Shown here: positions 9,401 through 18,648 of the stretch, in pieces
Numbering within the stretch: position 1 is the first letter of the stretch
Layout of the letters: every line of letters begins with the position of its first letter
Source: Sphingomonadales bacterium
GTDB taxonomy: Bacteria; Pseudomonadota; Alphaproteobacteria; Sphingomonadales; Sphingomonadaceae
Length of the DNA stretch: 64,000 bases
NCBI GenBank assembly: GCA_017302615.1
Contig: JAFLDB010000003.1
Coordinates: forward strand, 186,001 to 250,000
Reading direction: 5' to 3'
Program-made: the position numbers and the translations under genes
Notes under the pieces: generated by a model
Told to the model about the DNA's origin: nothing
The model's input: the letters and a program-made list of their open reading frames with translations, nothing else
Database searches by the model: none

Positions 9401-10273
9401 ATGACTGAAGAAGAACAGGAAAGGCGGCTGCACAGGCGCCGCTTCTACAAGGCTGAGCAGGAAGCCGGCTTTGTCGAATCGCAGGATCACTCCACCCCGC
9501 AAACCCGCAGCCCGGCCTACAAGCTGGCGTTTCGCGATACCGACTTCCTCCTGCGCGAGGAATTGCGCCCGGTGCGGTTCCAGCTGGAACTGCTGAAGTG
9601 CGAAATGCTGCTGGACGAGGCGAACATCGGCTCGACCCTGGTGTGCTATGGCTCGGCCCGGATCCCTTCACCCGAAGCGGCGGCGGAATTCGTCGCCAAT
9701 GCCGCGCCGGAAAAGAAGGCCGTGGCCGAACGGCTGGCCGCCAATGCCAAGTATTACGAGGAAGCGCGCAAGCTGGCCCATATCGCCAGCAGTTGCGGGA
9801 TCGTCGAGCAGGGCATGCGCCAGTTCGTGGTCTGCTCGGGCGGCGGTCCCTCGATCATGGAAGCGGCCAACCGCGGCGCGGTGGAAGCCGGGGCCGAAAC
9901 CATCGGGCTCAACATCGTCCTGCCGCACGAGCAGGCGCCCAACACCTACGTCACGCCGCGTCTGGCCTTCCAGTTCCACTACTTCGCGCTGCGCAAGATG
10001 CATTTCCTGCTGCGGGCCAAGGCGGTGGCGGTGTTCCCCGGCGGCTATGGCACCTTCGATGAGTTCTTCGAGCTCTTGTGCCTGATCCAGACCGGCAAGA
10101 TGAAGCCGATCCCGATCCTGGTGTTCGGCCAGGCGTTCTGGAACCGGGTGGTCAATTTCGAGGCGCTGGCCGAAGAAGGCGTGATCAACGCCGACGATCT
10201 CAAGCTGTTTCACATGGTCGAGACGGCCGAGGAAGCCTGGGACGTGATCCGGGACTTCTACGAACTGGATTGA
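9401..10273 (+). CDS. LOG-family protein (lysine-decarboxylase-like Rossmann fold)
   Basis: 290 residues, the longer LOG subfamily. It contains the nucleotide-binding signatures CSGGGPSIMEAANRGA (about residues 147-162) and PGGYGTFDE, the PGGxGTxxE motif of cytokinin riboside 5'-monophosphate phosphoribohydrolases and related nucleotide N-glycosidases. True lysine decarboxylase activity is not expected. The substrate in this organism is unknown; the long N-terminal helix-rich region (first ~75 residues) distinguishes it from the short YvdD-type LOG. It stands alone downstream of tRNA-Gln. Confidence 0.88.
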   Translation: MTEEEQERRLHRRRFYKAEQEAGFVESQDHSTPQTRSPAYKLAFRDTDFLLREELRPVRFQLELLKCEMLLDEANIGSTLVCYGSARIPSPEAAAEFVANAAPEKKAVAERLAANAKYYEEARKLAHIASSCGIVEQGMRQFVVCSGGGPSIMEAANRGAVEAGAETIGLNIVLPHEQAPNTYVTPRLAFQFHYFALRKMHFLLRAKAVAVFPGGYGTFDEFFELLCLIQTGKMKPIPILVFGQAFWNRVVNFEALAEEGVINADDLKLFHMVETAEEAWDVIRDFYELD

Positions 10274-10389
10274 GCCCGGCGGCGGCACGCTTGCAAGCTG
10301 GCCGGGATGGAATAAGCTGCGCGGAATCAAGCCGGAAAGGCGGGTTCCTTCGCGGTCGCACGCGTCAATCCATTGAACGGAGTTGTCCG

Positions 10390-12501
10390 GTGCGAACCCT
10401 TGCCTTCCTGCCGCTTGCGGCCAGCCTTGCCGCACTTGTTCCAGCCGCGCTGATCGCCGAGTCCGCCGTCCCGGCACCGCGCGCCGTGCCGCTGACCGAA
10501 ACAGTCCACGGCATCACGCTGAACGATGAATACCGCTGGATGGAAGACCCGGCGACCCGGCCGGAATGGAGCGGCTGGGTGGCCGCCGAATCGCAGCGGA
10601 CCGATGCCCTGCTGGGGACAGTGCCGCAGCGCTCCGGCTTTGCCGAAACGATTGCCCAGGTTTCCTCCAGCCTGACCCGGCAGAGCGGTTATCGCCGGGC
10701 CGGGCCGACCGAGATCTGGCTGAAGGCGCAGCCCGGCGATCCGGTCGCCCGGCTGATGGTACGGGATGTCAGGGGGACCCGCGTGCTGGTCGATCCAGGC
10801 AAGGTCGATGGCGACAAGCTGGCGGCGATGGGGGCGATCACCCTGTCTCCCGATGGCCGGACCGTGGCGGTGCACCTGTCGAGCGGCGGATCGGAAGTGG
10901 GCAGCACCCGGTTCTTCGATGTCGCCAGCGGCAAGGAAACCGGCCAGCCGGTACCCGCGATGTGGGGCGAATTCGGCATAGCCTTTCTGCCTGGCGGGAT
11001 GATTGCCTATACCCAGCTGGCTCCGGAACCGATCGGCGGCGATCCGGTAAGGGGCATGACAACCTATTTGCGTCCGCTGGCAGGCGGCACTCCGGTCAAG
11101 CTGCTGGGAGGCCAGACCGGCGGAGCCAATGTGCCCGACAGCGACTTTCCGATCGTGATGGACAGCCCGCACAGTCCATTTGTGGCCGGGATTGCCGCCG
11201 GGGCGCGGGTTGATCAGGTGCTCTACCTCTCGCCGCGCGCCGCGGTCCTGGCGGGCAAGCCGGAATGGCAGCTTGTGGTTGGGATGGACGACAAGGTTGG
11301 CGGTGGTGCGGTGCGCGGAAACCAGGTCTATCTGCTCAGTGCCAAGACCAATCCGGCGCGCGAAGTGCTGGTGCGCCCGCTCGATGCCAAGGGCCGGCCC
11401 GGCCCGGCAACCCTGCTGTTCAAGGGCAACGAGCGGCTGATCCTGAACGGAGTCATTGCCGCGCGCGACGGGATCTACATCACCGCCACCACCGATGGGG
11501 CGGCACGGCTGTTCTTTACCCCCGGCGGGCGCGCTGCGGTGCGCGAAGTGAAACTGCCGTTCGAAGGATCGATCTTCGGCCTTGATGCCCAGCCCGACGG
11601 CAATGGCGTTTCCTTCGCCCTGACCGGCTGGACCCAGCCGGTGACCAGCTTCACTGTCCGCAGCGGCGTGGTCCGTCCGACCGGAATCGCGTCTGAAGGC
11701 TGGTCCGGCGCGAGCGGCATTGCGGTGCAGCGGCTGGAAGCGGTCAGCGCCGATGGCACGCGGGTGCCGCTGGTCGTACTGCGCAGCAAGGGGGCAAGTG
11801 GACCGGTGCCGACCATCGTCGAGTCCTATGGCGGCTATGGCATGGATACTGCCGCGCCTTATTATGATCGCAACGGCATGGCCTGGCTGGCCAAGGGCGG
11901 CGCCATGGCGTTCTGCGGGGTGCGCGGTGGCGGAGAACGCGGCCGGTCATGGCACGAAGGCGGGCGCGGACCCAACAAGCCGCGCGGCATGGAAGACCTG
12001 ATCGCCTGTGCCGAAACACTGACCGCGAAAGGGATCGCCCCGGCGCGCGGACCGGTGGCTACCGGGGCCTCGATGGCCGGAACGCTGGTGCCGACGGCCG
12101 TGCTGCGCAAGCCGGCAGCCTTTGGCGGGATGATCACCCGGGTCGGCGTGGTCAACCCGGTTCGGATCGCCCAGGCGGAGAATGGCGCGAACCAGTTTGC
12201 CGAGATCGGCAATCCGGCCGATCCGCAGCAGTTCGCCGATCTGGTGGCGATGGATGCCTATCAGATGATCCCCAAAGCTTCCGGTCTGCCGCCCAGCCTG
12301 ATGGTGATCGGCATGAATGATCGCCGGGTCGCGCCGTGGATGACGGCCAAGTTCGTCGCGCGGGCGCAGCAGAAGTGGCCCGGCACGGTCTGGCTGCGCG
12401 GCGATGACAAGGCCGGGCACGGGGTCGGCACGACCGAGGAGGTGCGGCGCAGCGAATGGGCCGATATCTTTGCCTTCGCCTGGTGGGCGCAAACGAAGTG
12501 A
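10390..12501 (+). CDS. Exported prolyl oligopeptidase family serine peptidase (S9A)
   Basis: 703 residues starting at GTG 10390, preceded by ACGGAG with a 7-base spacer. The frame is open further upstream but that part overlaps the LOG gene. A signal peptide (RTLAFLPLAASLAALVPAAL) directs it to the periplasm. An N-terminal beta-propeller precedes an alpha/beta hydrolase domain with ESYGGYGMDT and the RGGGERGRSWH block. The likely triad is S561 in GASMAG, D644 in MNDRRV and H677 in KAGHGV. It cleaves short proline-containing peptides. The nucleophile elbow has Ala-Ser-Met-Ala in place of the common Gly-Ser-Asn-Gly. Confidence 0.9.
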   Translation: MRTLAFLPLAASLAALVPAALIAESAVPAPRAVPLTETVHGITLNDEYRWMEDPATRPEWSGWVAAESQRTDALLGTVPQRSGFAETIAQVSSSLTRQSGYRRAGPTEIWLKAQPGDPVARLMVRDVRGTRVLVDPGKVDGDKLAAMGAITLSPDGRTVAVHLSSGGSEVGSTRFFDVASGKETGQPVPAMWGEFGIAFLPGGMIAYTQLAPEPIGGDPVRGMTTYLRPLAGGTPVKLLGGQTGGANVPDSDFPIVMDSPHSPFVAGIAAGARVDQVLYLSPRAAVLAGKPEWQLVVGMDDKVGGGAVRGNQVYLLSAKTNPAREVLVRPLDAKGRPGPATLLFKGNERLILNGVIAARDGIYITATTDGAARLFFTPGGRAAVREVKLPFEGSIFGLDAQPDGNGVSFALTGWTQPVTSFTVRSGVVRPTGIASEGWSGASGIAVQRLEAVSADGTRVPLVVLRSKGASGPVPTIVESYGGYGMDTAAPYYDRNGMAWLAKGGAMAFCGVRGGGERGRSWHEGGRGPNKPRGMEDLIACAETLTAKGIAPARGPVATGASMAGTLVPTAVLRKPAAFGGMITRVGVVNPVRIAQAENGANQFAEIGNPADPQQFADLVAMDAYQMIPKASGLPPSLMVIGMNDRRVAPWMTAKFVARAQQKWPGTVWLRGDDKAGHGVGTTEEVRRSEWADIFAFAWWAQTK

Positions 12502-12505
12502 GCGC

Positions 12506-13255
12506 CTAACCGCGCGCTTCGGTGTGGCCCAGTGGGCCGCTTCCGGCGCCGAAGCCGGGAGCGGCGCGCAGGGCCGAGCGGACGAACAGCCGCGCCCGGT
12601 CAACCGCTTCGGGCAGTTCCAGCCCGCGTGCCAGATAGGTCGCGATCGCGCTCGATAGCGTGCAGCCGGTGCCGTGGGTGTGGCGGGTGTGGATCCGCGT
12701 GGCGGCCATCACGTGCGGTTCCGCGCCGGGCAGGCACAGCATGTCTTCCACCCGCTCGCCTTCGGCATCGCCGCCCTTGGCCAGATAGGCGATGCCGCGC
12801 GCGGCCATGCCTTCGTGCCCGCCCAGGGCTTCCAGTTCCGGCACGTTGGGGGTGGTCAGGGTGGCGAGCCGCATCAGCCGCTCGAATGCGGCGATGGTCT
12901 CCGCGTCGGCCAGCGCCGCGCCGCTGGTGGCGATCATCACCGGATCGAACACCACCGGCACGGAAAGGGCCTCCAGCCGCTCCGCCACCACGGCCGCAAT
13001 CGCGGGCGAACCCAGCATCCCGATCTTGACCGCATCGACTCCGATATCGCTGGTGCAGGCATCGATCTGCGCCCCGATCAGATCCGGGCTGAGCACTTCG
13101 ACCGCGGTCACCCCCAGCGTGTTCTGGGCGGTGATCGCGGTAATCGCGGTCATCGCATAGCCGCCCAGCATGGTGATGGTCTTGATATCGGCCTGAATGC
13201 CTGCGCCGCCGGAACTGTCGGACCCGGCGATGGACAGGATGCGGGGCGGAGCCAT
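12506..13255 (-). CDS. thiD: Hydroxymethylpyrimidine/phosphomethylpyrimidine kinase
   Basis: Phosphorylates HMP and HMP-phosphate in thiamine synthesis. The N terminus AGSDSSGGAGIQADIKT, the AITAITAQNT segment, DPVMIATSGAAL, TPNVPE and the C-terminal HGTGCTLSSAIA anion-hole motif are all family hallmarks; 249 residues is normal. Its ATG overlaps the stop of the DUF1272 gene as TGATG, so it is the last gene of a glmM-DUF1272-thiD operon. No thiamine riboswitch or other thi gene is visible nearby. ThiD-only loci are common in salvage. Confidence 0.94.
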   Translation of the reverse strand: MAPPRILSIAGSDSSGGAGIQADIKTITMLGGYAMTAITAITAQNTLGVTAVEVLSPDLIGAQIDACTSDIGVDAVKIGMLGSPAIAAVVAERLEALSVPVVFDPVMIATSGAALADAETIAAFERLMRLATLTTPNVPELEALGGHEGMAARGIAYLAKGGDAEGERVEDMLCLPGAEPHVMAATRIHTRHTHGTGCTLSSAIATYLARGLELPEAVDRARLFVRSALRAAPGFGAGSGPLGHTEARG

Positions 13256-13479
13256 CAGCCCTTGAACTTCCTGACGGTGCTCGGCGGATACTTGTCATGC
13301 AGCGCCCTGGCCCGGGTCGGCCGGTCGAGCAGCTCGCCGCCGCAGTTGGGGCAGCGTTCGTCCAGCGCATCGGCACATTCGGTGCAGAAGGTGCATTCGA
13401 ACGAACAGATGAAAGCGCCGGGCAGGTCGGCCGGAAGGTCGCTGCCGCACTTTTCGCAATCGGGGCGCATTTCAAGCAT
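13255..13479 (-). CDS. DUF1272 cysteine-rich zinc-binding-like protein
   Basis: 74 residues with [15 protein letters not shown] and CPNC pairs, the pattern of the DUF1272 family, probably binding zinc. The function of the family is not known. Its start lies 8 bases inside glmM and its stop overlaps the thiD start, so it is co-translated with both. Confidence 0.85.
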   Translation of the reverse strand: MLEMRPDCEKCGSDLPADLPGAFICSFECTFCTECADALDERCPNCGGELLDRPTRARALHDKYPPSTVRKFKG

Positions 13480-14815
13480 CGGCCGCTTCCTTTACTGCGG
13501 CGCAGATCGCATCGACCACCTGCTCCACCTGGCCAGCATCGTCGCCTTCGGCCATCACGCGGATCACCGGCTCGGTGCCGGAGGGGCGGATGACGAGGCG
13601 GCCCTTGCCAGCCAATTGCGCCTCGGCCTCGGCAATCACGGCCTGAACGCGCGCATCCTCCAGCGGCTTGCCGCCGGCAAAGCGCACGTTCTTCAAAAGC
13701 TGCGGGACCGGATCGAACAGGTGGAGCAGTTCGCTTGCCCGCTTGCCGGACTGGACCAGCGCGGCCAGCACTTGCAGTGCCGCCACGGTGCCATCGCCGG
13801 TGGTGCCGTGATCGAGCAGGATCATGTGGCCGGACTGTTCCCCGCCAACGTTGAAGCCGGCCGCCTTCATCCGTTCCAGCACGTGGCGGTCACCCACCTT
13901 GGTGCGCTCAAGTGTCAGTCCCTGCCCCGCCAGATAGCGTTCCAGCCCCAGGTTGGACATGACAGTGGCCACCACGCCGCCGCCGCGCAGCTTGCCTTGC
14001 GCTGCCAGCCGTGTGCCGATCAGCGCCATGATCTGGTCGCCGTCGACGGTCTGGCCCTGTTCGTCGACCACGATCAACCGGTCGGCATCGCCATCAAGGG
14101 CAATGCCGATGTCCGCCCCGCTGGCCACGACCGTTTCCTTGATCAGGCCAAGGTGGGTCGATCCGCACTTGTCGTTGATGTTGGTGCCGTTGGGCGACAC
14201 GCCGACCGCGATGATTTCCGCACCCAGCTCCCACATCGCCGAAGGGGCCACCTGATAGGCCGCGCCATTGGCGCAATCGACCACGATCTTGAGGCCGTCC
14301 AGCCGGACATCGTCGGGCAGCGATCCCTTGACCGCGTGGATATAGCGCCCGCGCGCGTCCTCGATCCGGCGAGCCCGGCCGATCTCGGCGGCCGGGGCCA
14401 GGGGCAGATCCTCGCCCAGCATGGCTTCGATCGCCAGTTCGTCCTCGTCCGACAGCTTGAAGCCATCGGGGCCGAACAGCTTGATCCCGTTGTCCTGATA
14501 GGGGTTGTGGCTGGCCGAAATCATCACGCCGACATCGGCGCGCAGTTCGCGCGTCAGCATGGCGATGGCCGGGGTGGGCAGCGGCCCGGTCAGCACCACA
14601 TCCATCCCTACGCTGGTAAAGCCCGCGACCAGCGCGTTTTCCAGCATGTAGCCCGACAGGCGCGTATCCTTGCCGATCACCACCCGGTGGCGGTGCGTGC
14701 CGCGCAGGAACCGGGTGCCGGCCGCCTGGCCTACCTTCATTGCCACGGCGGCGGTCATCACCCCCGCGTTGGTCAGGCCCCGGATCCCGTCCGTGCCGAA
14801 ATAGTTGCGTCCCAT
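13472..14815 (-). CDS. glmM: Phosphoglucosamine mutase
   Basis: Interconverts glucosamine-6-phosphate and glucosamine-1-phosphate for UDP-GlcNAc, feeding peptidoglycan and lipid A. 447 residues. The N terminus YFGTDGIRG, the phosphoserine loop ISASHNP (S102, as in the E. coli enzyme), the metal loop DGDADR, the sugar-binding GGEQSGH and the phosphate-binding RPSGTEP are all intact. First gene of the glmM-DUF1272-thiD operon; only about 75 bases separate it from the divergent symporter mRNA start region. Confidence 0.96.
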   Translation of the reverse strand: MGRNYFGTDGIRGLTNAGVMTAAVAMKVGQAAGTRFLRGTHRHRVVIGKDTRLSGYMLENALVAGFTSVGMDVVLTGPLPTPAIAMLTRELRADVGVMISASHNPYQDNGIKLFGPDGFKLSDEDELAIEAMLGEDLPLAPAAEIGRARRIEDARGRYIHAVKGSLPDDVRLDGLKIVVDCANGAAYQVAPSAMWELGAEIIAVGVSPNGTNINDKCGSTHLGLIKETVVASGADIGIALDGDADRLIVVDEQGQTVDGDQIMALIGTRLAAQGKLRGGGVVATVMSNLGLERYLAGQGLTLERTKVGDRHVLERMKAAGFNVGGEQSGHMILLDHGTTGDGTVAALQVLAALVQSGKRASELLHLFDPVPQLLKNVRFAGGKPLEDARVQAVIAEAEAQLAGKGRLVIRPSGTEPVIRVMAEGDDAGQVEQVVDAICAAVKEAADA

Positions 14816-14908
14816 GCCCGCCTCTTAGCACCCCAACTCTCAAGAAATTGCTATGTCGCTTCGGCGCGCTAAAGTCACGCGCTCAGACACTTGCCTTGGG
14901 GAGCAGAC

Positions 14909-16153
14909 ATGACCGAACGCCAGCCCGCCGCGGGCTTTCCCGAAATCCGGGTGCCCGCGCTTTATACCTTTGCCGGGCTGGTGCTGGGCTTCCTTGCCGC
15001 CATGGCGCTGAAAGGCACTGCCGCGCTCGATCCGCTGCTGGCCGTGGCCGAGCCGATGGGCAGCCTGTGGCTGAAGGCGCTGCAGCTGACCATCCTGCCG
15101 CTGGTGATCGGCCTGGTCGTGACCGGCATTTCCCAGACCTTGGCGGCAGCCGGCGGCGGCGGGCTGGCGCGCCGCGCGGTCGGCCTGTTCGTGGTCCTGC
15201 TGCTGGCGGCCGGGTTCATGTCGGCATTGCTGGTGCCAGCCCTGCTGGAACTGTTCCCGGTTCCGGCCAAAGCGGTGGCGGCGCTGAGCGGCGGGGCGGC
15301 CGATCCGGGCAAGGTGCCGGGCGTGGCCGACATTCTCGATGCGATGATGCCGCAGAACATCTTTGCTGCCGCCGCCGGGGGGGCGATGCTGCCGGTGGTG
15401 ATCTTCGCCTCGCTGTTCGCGCTCGCGCTGACTCGGATCGGGGCGGAGCAGCGCCGTCAGATCGTGCTGTTTTTTGAAGGGCTGGCCGGCGCGATGATGG
15501 TGATCGTCGGCTGGGTGCTGATGCTGGCGCCGCTGGGCGTGTTCGGCCTGGCCGCCACGCTGGGCGCGCAGACCGGGGCCGACGCGATCGGTGCGCTGGC
15601 GCATTACATCGTGATCGTTGCCTCCGCCGGCTTCGTGGTGCTGCTGGGCGGCTACGCCCTGGCCGTCACGCTGGGCCGGCAGAAGCTGGGCGCCTTTGCC
15701 CGGGCCATGGCCCCGGTTCATGCCGTGGCGATTTCAACCCAGTCCTCGCTGGCCAGCCTGCCCGCGATGCTCGCCGCCTGCCGCAAGCTGGGCGTGCGCG
15801 AGGCGACGGCCGATTTCGTCCTGCCGCTGGCCGTGGCGATCTTTCGCGGGACCAGTCCGGCAATGAACATGGGCGTGGCGATCTATGCCGCGCACCTCAC
15901 CGGAACGCCGCTATCGGCCGCCGCGCTGATGGCGGGGGTGTTCGTGGCTTTCCTGGTGTCGCTCAGTTCCGTCTCGCTGCCCGGCACGATCAGCTTCGTC
16001 ATTTCGGTTGGTCCAATTGCCAATGCGATGGGCGTGCCGCTCGCCCCGCTGGCGCTGCTGGTGGCGGTGGAAATGCTCCCCGACATCATGCGCACGCTGG
16101 GCAATGTGACGATGGACGTGGCGGTGACCAGCGCGGTGGACCGCGAGGAATAG
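14909..16153 (+). CDS. Dicarboxylate/amino acid:cation symporter (DAACS, SLC1 type)
   Basis: 414 residues from ATG 14909, preceded by GGGGAG with a 5-base spacer; the frame is open from a TTG at 14891. Many hydrophobic helices are present. The C-terminal transport core has serine-rich and NMG-type motifs: STQSSLASLPAML (hairpin 1 region), GTSPAMNMGVAIYAA (helix 7, NMxxG-like) and SLSSVSLPGTISF (hairpin 2). It imports dicarboxylates or acidic/neutral amino acids with Na+ or H+. The exact substrate is not determinable. Confidence 0.9.
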   Translation: MTERQPAAGFPEIRVPALYTFAGLVLGFLAAMALKGTAALDPLLAVAEPMGSLWLKALQLTILPLVIGLVVTGISQTLAAAGGGGLARRAVGLFVVLLLAAGFMSALLVPALLELFPVPAKAVAALSGGAADPGKVPGVADILDAMMPQNIFAAAAGGAMLPVVIFASLFALALTRIGAEQRRQIVLFFEGLAGAMMVIVGWVLMLAPLGVFGLAATLGAQTGADAIGALAHYIVIVASAGFVVLLGGYALAVTLGRQKLGAFARAMAPVHAVAISTQSSLASLPAMLAACRKLGVREATADFVLPLAVAIFRGTSPAMNMGVAIYAAHLTGTPLSAAALMAGVFVAFLVSLSSVSLPGTISFVISVGPIANAMGVPLAPLALLVAVEMLPDIMRTLGNVTMDVAVTSAVDREE

Positions 16154-16189
16154 GGTTAGCGGCTTTTTTTGTCCGCCTCACGGCGGTGC

Positions 16190-16211
16190 GGGAAAGCCAT
16201 CCGGCTTTCCC
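16190..16211. terminator. Hairpin downstream of the symporter gene
   Basis: Nine-base-pair stem GGGAAAGCC/GGCTTTCCC (16190-16198 with 16203-16211), loop ATCC. No T-run follows directly; a T7 run lies before it at about 16163-16169. It may act with the adjacent 34-bp inverted repeat. Confidence 0.5.
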
Positions 16212-16212
16212 T

Positions 16213-16297
16213 GCCTGGCCAGCCCGCTCCCCCGGCCCAACCACCCACAGGGTAACCTTCATCGGGTGGTTGGGCCGGGGGAGCGGGCTGGCCAGGC
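16213..16297. repeat. Perfect 34-bp inverted repeat
   Basis: Arms 16213-16246 and 16264-16297 are exact reverse complements separated by 17 bases that contain GGTAACC. It sits between the convergent symporter and GNAT-like genes. It could be a very strong bidirectional terminator or a dispersed hairpin element; there is no T-run after either arm. Confidence 0.9.
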
Positions 16298-16329
16298 GAA
16301 GCTGTTCAAGGATGTGAACAGCGCACCAA

Positions 16330-17487
16330 TCAAAGCCTCTTTTCGTAGATCGTGTATTCCTTGTTGACCGTGCTTTCGATCGCGTCGGCAATCGCGTTCA
16401 TGCCCTGGTTGTCGTCCAGCACCCAGCCGATCTCGCCCCGGGTCGCGCCGTAACGGGTGGTGGCGGCGCGGCGGATGTATTCGATCATCATGAAGGCCAG
16501 CTGGCTGGCCAGGCGGCTGGACTGGTGCTTCTTCAGCACGCCCATCAGCGGCACCCGCATGGTCCGGCTGCGCGGCATCCGCAGCCACCACAGCAGCTTG
16601 GCCCAGCCCAGCGGGAACAGGCTGCCGCCCAGCGGCTGCAGCACTTCGTTGAGATTGGGCAGGGTCATCATGAAGGCCACCGGCTCGCCCTCGTACTCGG
16701 CGATCATGATCAGGTCTTCGCGGACGATCGGTTTGAACTTCTTGCCGGCATAGGCGATTTCCTTGTCGGTGAAGGGCACAAAGCCCCAGTTGTCCGACCA
16801 GGCATCGTTGAGGATGTGGAGAATGATCGCCGCCTCGTCGTCGAACTTCGACTTGTCCACCCCGCGCACGTTGATCTTGGCATTGCGCTCGCCCGACTGG
16901 ACCACCCGCTGGATCAGCGGTGGAAACTCTTTCGTGATGTCCAGCTCATAGGTGCGCAGCAGCTTGGCCGGGGTATAGGCAAGGCTCTCGATATAGCGCT
17001 GATAGCGCTGCGGCTGGTGGCCCATCATCACGGTCGGCGGATGATCGAAGCCCTTGGTCAGCTGGCCCGGCTCTTCCCACACCGACATCGACAGCGGAGC
17101 CAGCACGCGGGTCATGCCCTGTGCGCGCAGCCAGTCCTCCGCCGCGCCGATCAGGGCCGCGGCCACCGCCTCGTCCTCTGCCTCCAGCAGGCCCCAGTTG
17201 CCGGTGCTTGGCCCCATGCCCTGTTCGGGCGGCTGGGTCAGGGCCAGCTCGTCGATATGAGCGGAAATCCGCCCCACCACCGCCCCGCCGCGCCGGGCCA
17301 GCATCAGCTGGACTCTGGCATGGTCGAAGAACGGGTTCTTGCCCGGGGTCAGCAGCTCGGCCATGTCCATCCGCAGCGGCGGCACCCAGTTCGGGTCCGA
17401 ACAGTTCAGCCGATAAGCAAGATCGATAAAAGCGTTGAGGTCGGCCTTGTTGGCTACGGGGGCGACGGTTATCTCTGCTGCTGCCAC
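16330..17487 (-). CDS. GNAT-like N-acetyltransferase-fold protein, function unknown
   Basis: 385 residues, soluble. The N-terminal segment (FIDLAYRLNCSDPNWVPPLR) followed by an alternating alpha/beta pattern and VVGRISAHIDE, AEDWLRAQGMTRVLAP and EYEGEPVAFMMTLPNLNEVL resembles the double GNAT arrangement seen in alphaproteobacterial proteins annotated as N-acetyltransferases. No substrate can be named. It is divergent from the fatty acid desaturase gene across about 80 bases, so they may share a regulatory region. Confidence 0.7.
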   Translation of the reverse strand: MAAAEITVAPVANKADLNAFIDLAYRLNCSDPNWVPPLRMDMAELLTPGKNPFFDHARVQLMLARRGGAVVGRISAHIDELALTQPPEQGMGPSTGNWGLLEAEDEAVAAALIGAAEDWLRAQGMTRVLAPLSMSVWEEPGQLTKGFDHPPTVMMGHQPQRYQRYIESLAYTPAKLLRTYELDITKEFPPLIQRVVQSGERNAKINVRGVDKSKFDDEAAIILHILNDAWSDNWGFVPFTDKEIAYAGKKFKPIVREDLIMIAEYEGEPVAFMMTLPNLNEVLQPLGGSLFPLGWAKLLWWLRMPRSRTMRVPLMGVLKKHQSSRLASQLAFMMIEYIRRAATTRYGATRGEIGWVLDDNQGMNAIADAIESTVNKEYTIYEKRL

Positions 17488-17568
17488 GATACTGCCTTTG
17501 TTTCAGGTCAATGCGACCCGCGATAGGCCCCGGCACTACGCCAAGCCGGGCTGCAATGGAATAAGCTG

Positions 17569-18642
17569 ATGACTGCCCAGACCAAGATCGATGCCGCCGA
17601 GGGCCAAGCCGTGAAGAAGTCCGCGATCCCGGACGACATGGCGATGCTGCGCGCGGCGGTGGAACTGACCCGCGATATCGCCACTGCTCGGCCGGAAATC
17701 TACTGGCCGGACATGCTGGTTTCGGCTGCGGTCGGCTATGCCGCGCTGGCCGGGGCGATCGTGCTGGATGGCTGGCAGGCCTGGGCCTGCGGGGCGCTGG
17801 CGGTGTTCACGCTCTACCGCGCGCTGCTGTTCATTCATGAACTGACCCACATCCACAAGAACGCCCTGCCGGGCTTCCGCTTCGTGTGGAATGTGCTGGT
17901 CGGGATCCCGATGCTCACGCCTTCGTTCATGTACGAAGGAGTCCACACCCTGCACCACGCCCGCACCCGCTATGGCACGGCGGAGGATCCGGAATACCTG
18001 CCGCTGGCGCTGATGAAGCCGTGGAGCCTGCCGGCCTTCCTGCTCGTCTCGCTGCTGCTGCCGGTCGGCCTGCTGATCCGTTCGGCCATTCTGGTGCCGC
18101 TGGGCGTGATCGTGCCGCCGCTGCGCAAGCTGGTGTGGGAACGCGCCTCGTCGCTTTCGATCAATCCCGATTTCCGCCGCCGTCCGCCGGAGGGCGATTT
18201 TGCGCGGATGGTGTTCTGGCAGGAACTGGGGGCGAGCGTCTGGGCCCTGGCCCTGCTGGCCGGCACGCAGGTGTGGGGCTGGCGCTGGCTGGCGATCGCC
18301 GTGGCGGTGGTGGCGGTCACCGCGCTGCTCAACCAGATCCGCACGCTGGTCGCCCACCTGTGGGAGAATGACGGCGATGCCATGACCGTGACCGGGCAAT
18401 ACCTCGATTCAGTCAACGTTCCGCCGCCCAACCTGCTTTCGCCGCTGTGGGCGCCGGTCGGCCTGCGCTATCACGCCACGCATCACCTGCTGCCGTCGAT
18501 GCCCTACCATTCGCTGGGTGAGGCGCACCGCCGGATCAGCCGGCATCTGGGCGCGGAATCGACCTTCGAGAAATCGAGCTACACCGGCTTCATGCCGCTG
18601 CTGGCCAAGATCGCCCGCAGCACGATGGTGCGAGGAGGATAG
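17569..18642 (+). CDS. Membrane fatty acid desaturase
   Basis: 357 residues with the three histidine clusters of the di-iron integral-membrane desaturase/hydroxylase family: HELTH (90-94), HTLHH (126-130) and HATHH (near residue 305). Hydrophobic pairs lie around residues 50-85, 105-120 and 150-185, placing the His boxes on the cytoplasmic face. It would introduce a double bond (or a hydroxyl) into an acyl chain or related lipid. The regiospecificity is not visible. It ends 6 bases before the convergent lptG stop. Confidence 0.9.
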   Translation: MTAQTKIDAAEGQAVKKSAIPDDMAMLRAAVELTRDIATARPEIYWPDMLVSAAVGYAALAGAIVLDGWQAWACGALAVFTLYRALLFIHELTHIHKNALPGFRFVWNVLVGIPMLTPSFMYEGVHTLHHARTRYGTAEDPEYLPLALMKPWSLPAFLLVSLLLPVGLLIRSAILVPLGVIVPPLRKLVWERASSLSINPDFRRRPPEGDFARMVFWQELGASVWALALLAGTQVWGWRWLAIAVAVVAVTALLNQIRTLVAHLWENDGDAMTVTGQYLDSVNVPPPNLLSPLWAPVGLRYHATHHLLPSMPYHSLGEAHRRISRHLGAESTFEKSSYTGFMPLLAKIARSTMVRGG

Positions 18643-18648
18643 GGGAAA

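Noticed and set aside
12506..14815. Thiamine riboswitch for thiD
   Set aside because: thiD is the last gene of the glmM operon and no THI-box sequence is visible before it or before glmM.
12674..14872. A 732-codon open frame on the plus strand across thiD, DUF1272 and glmM
   Set aside because: It is antisense to three well-supported genes, and its protein is His/Gln/Gly-rich with no recognisable family.
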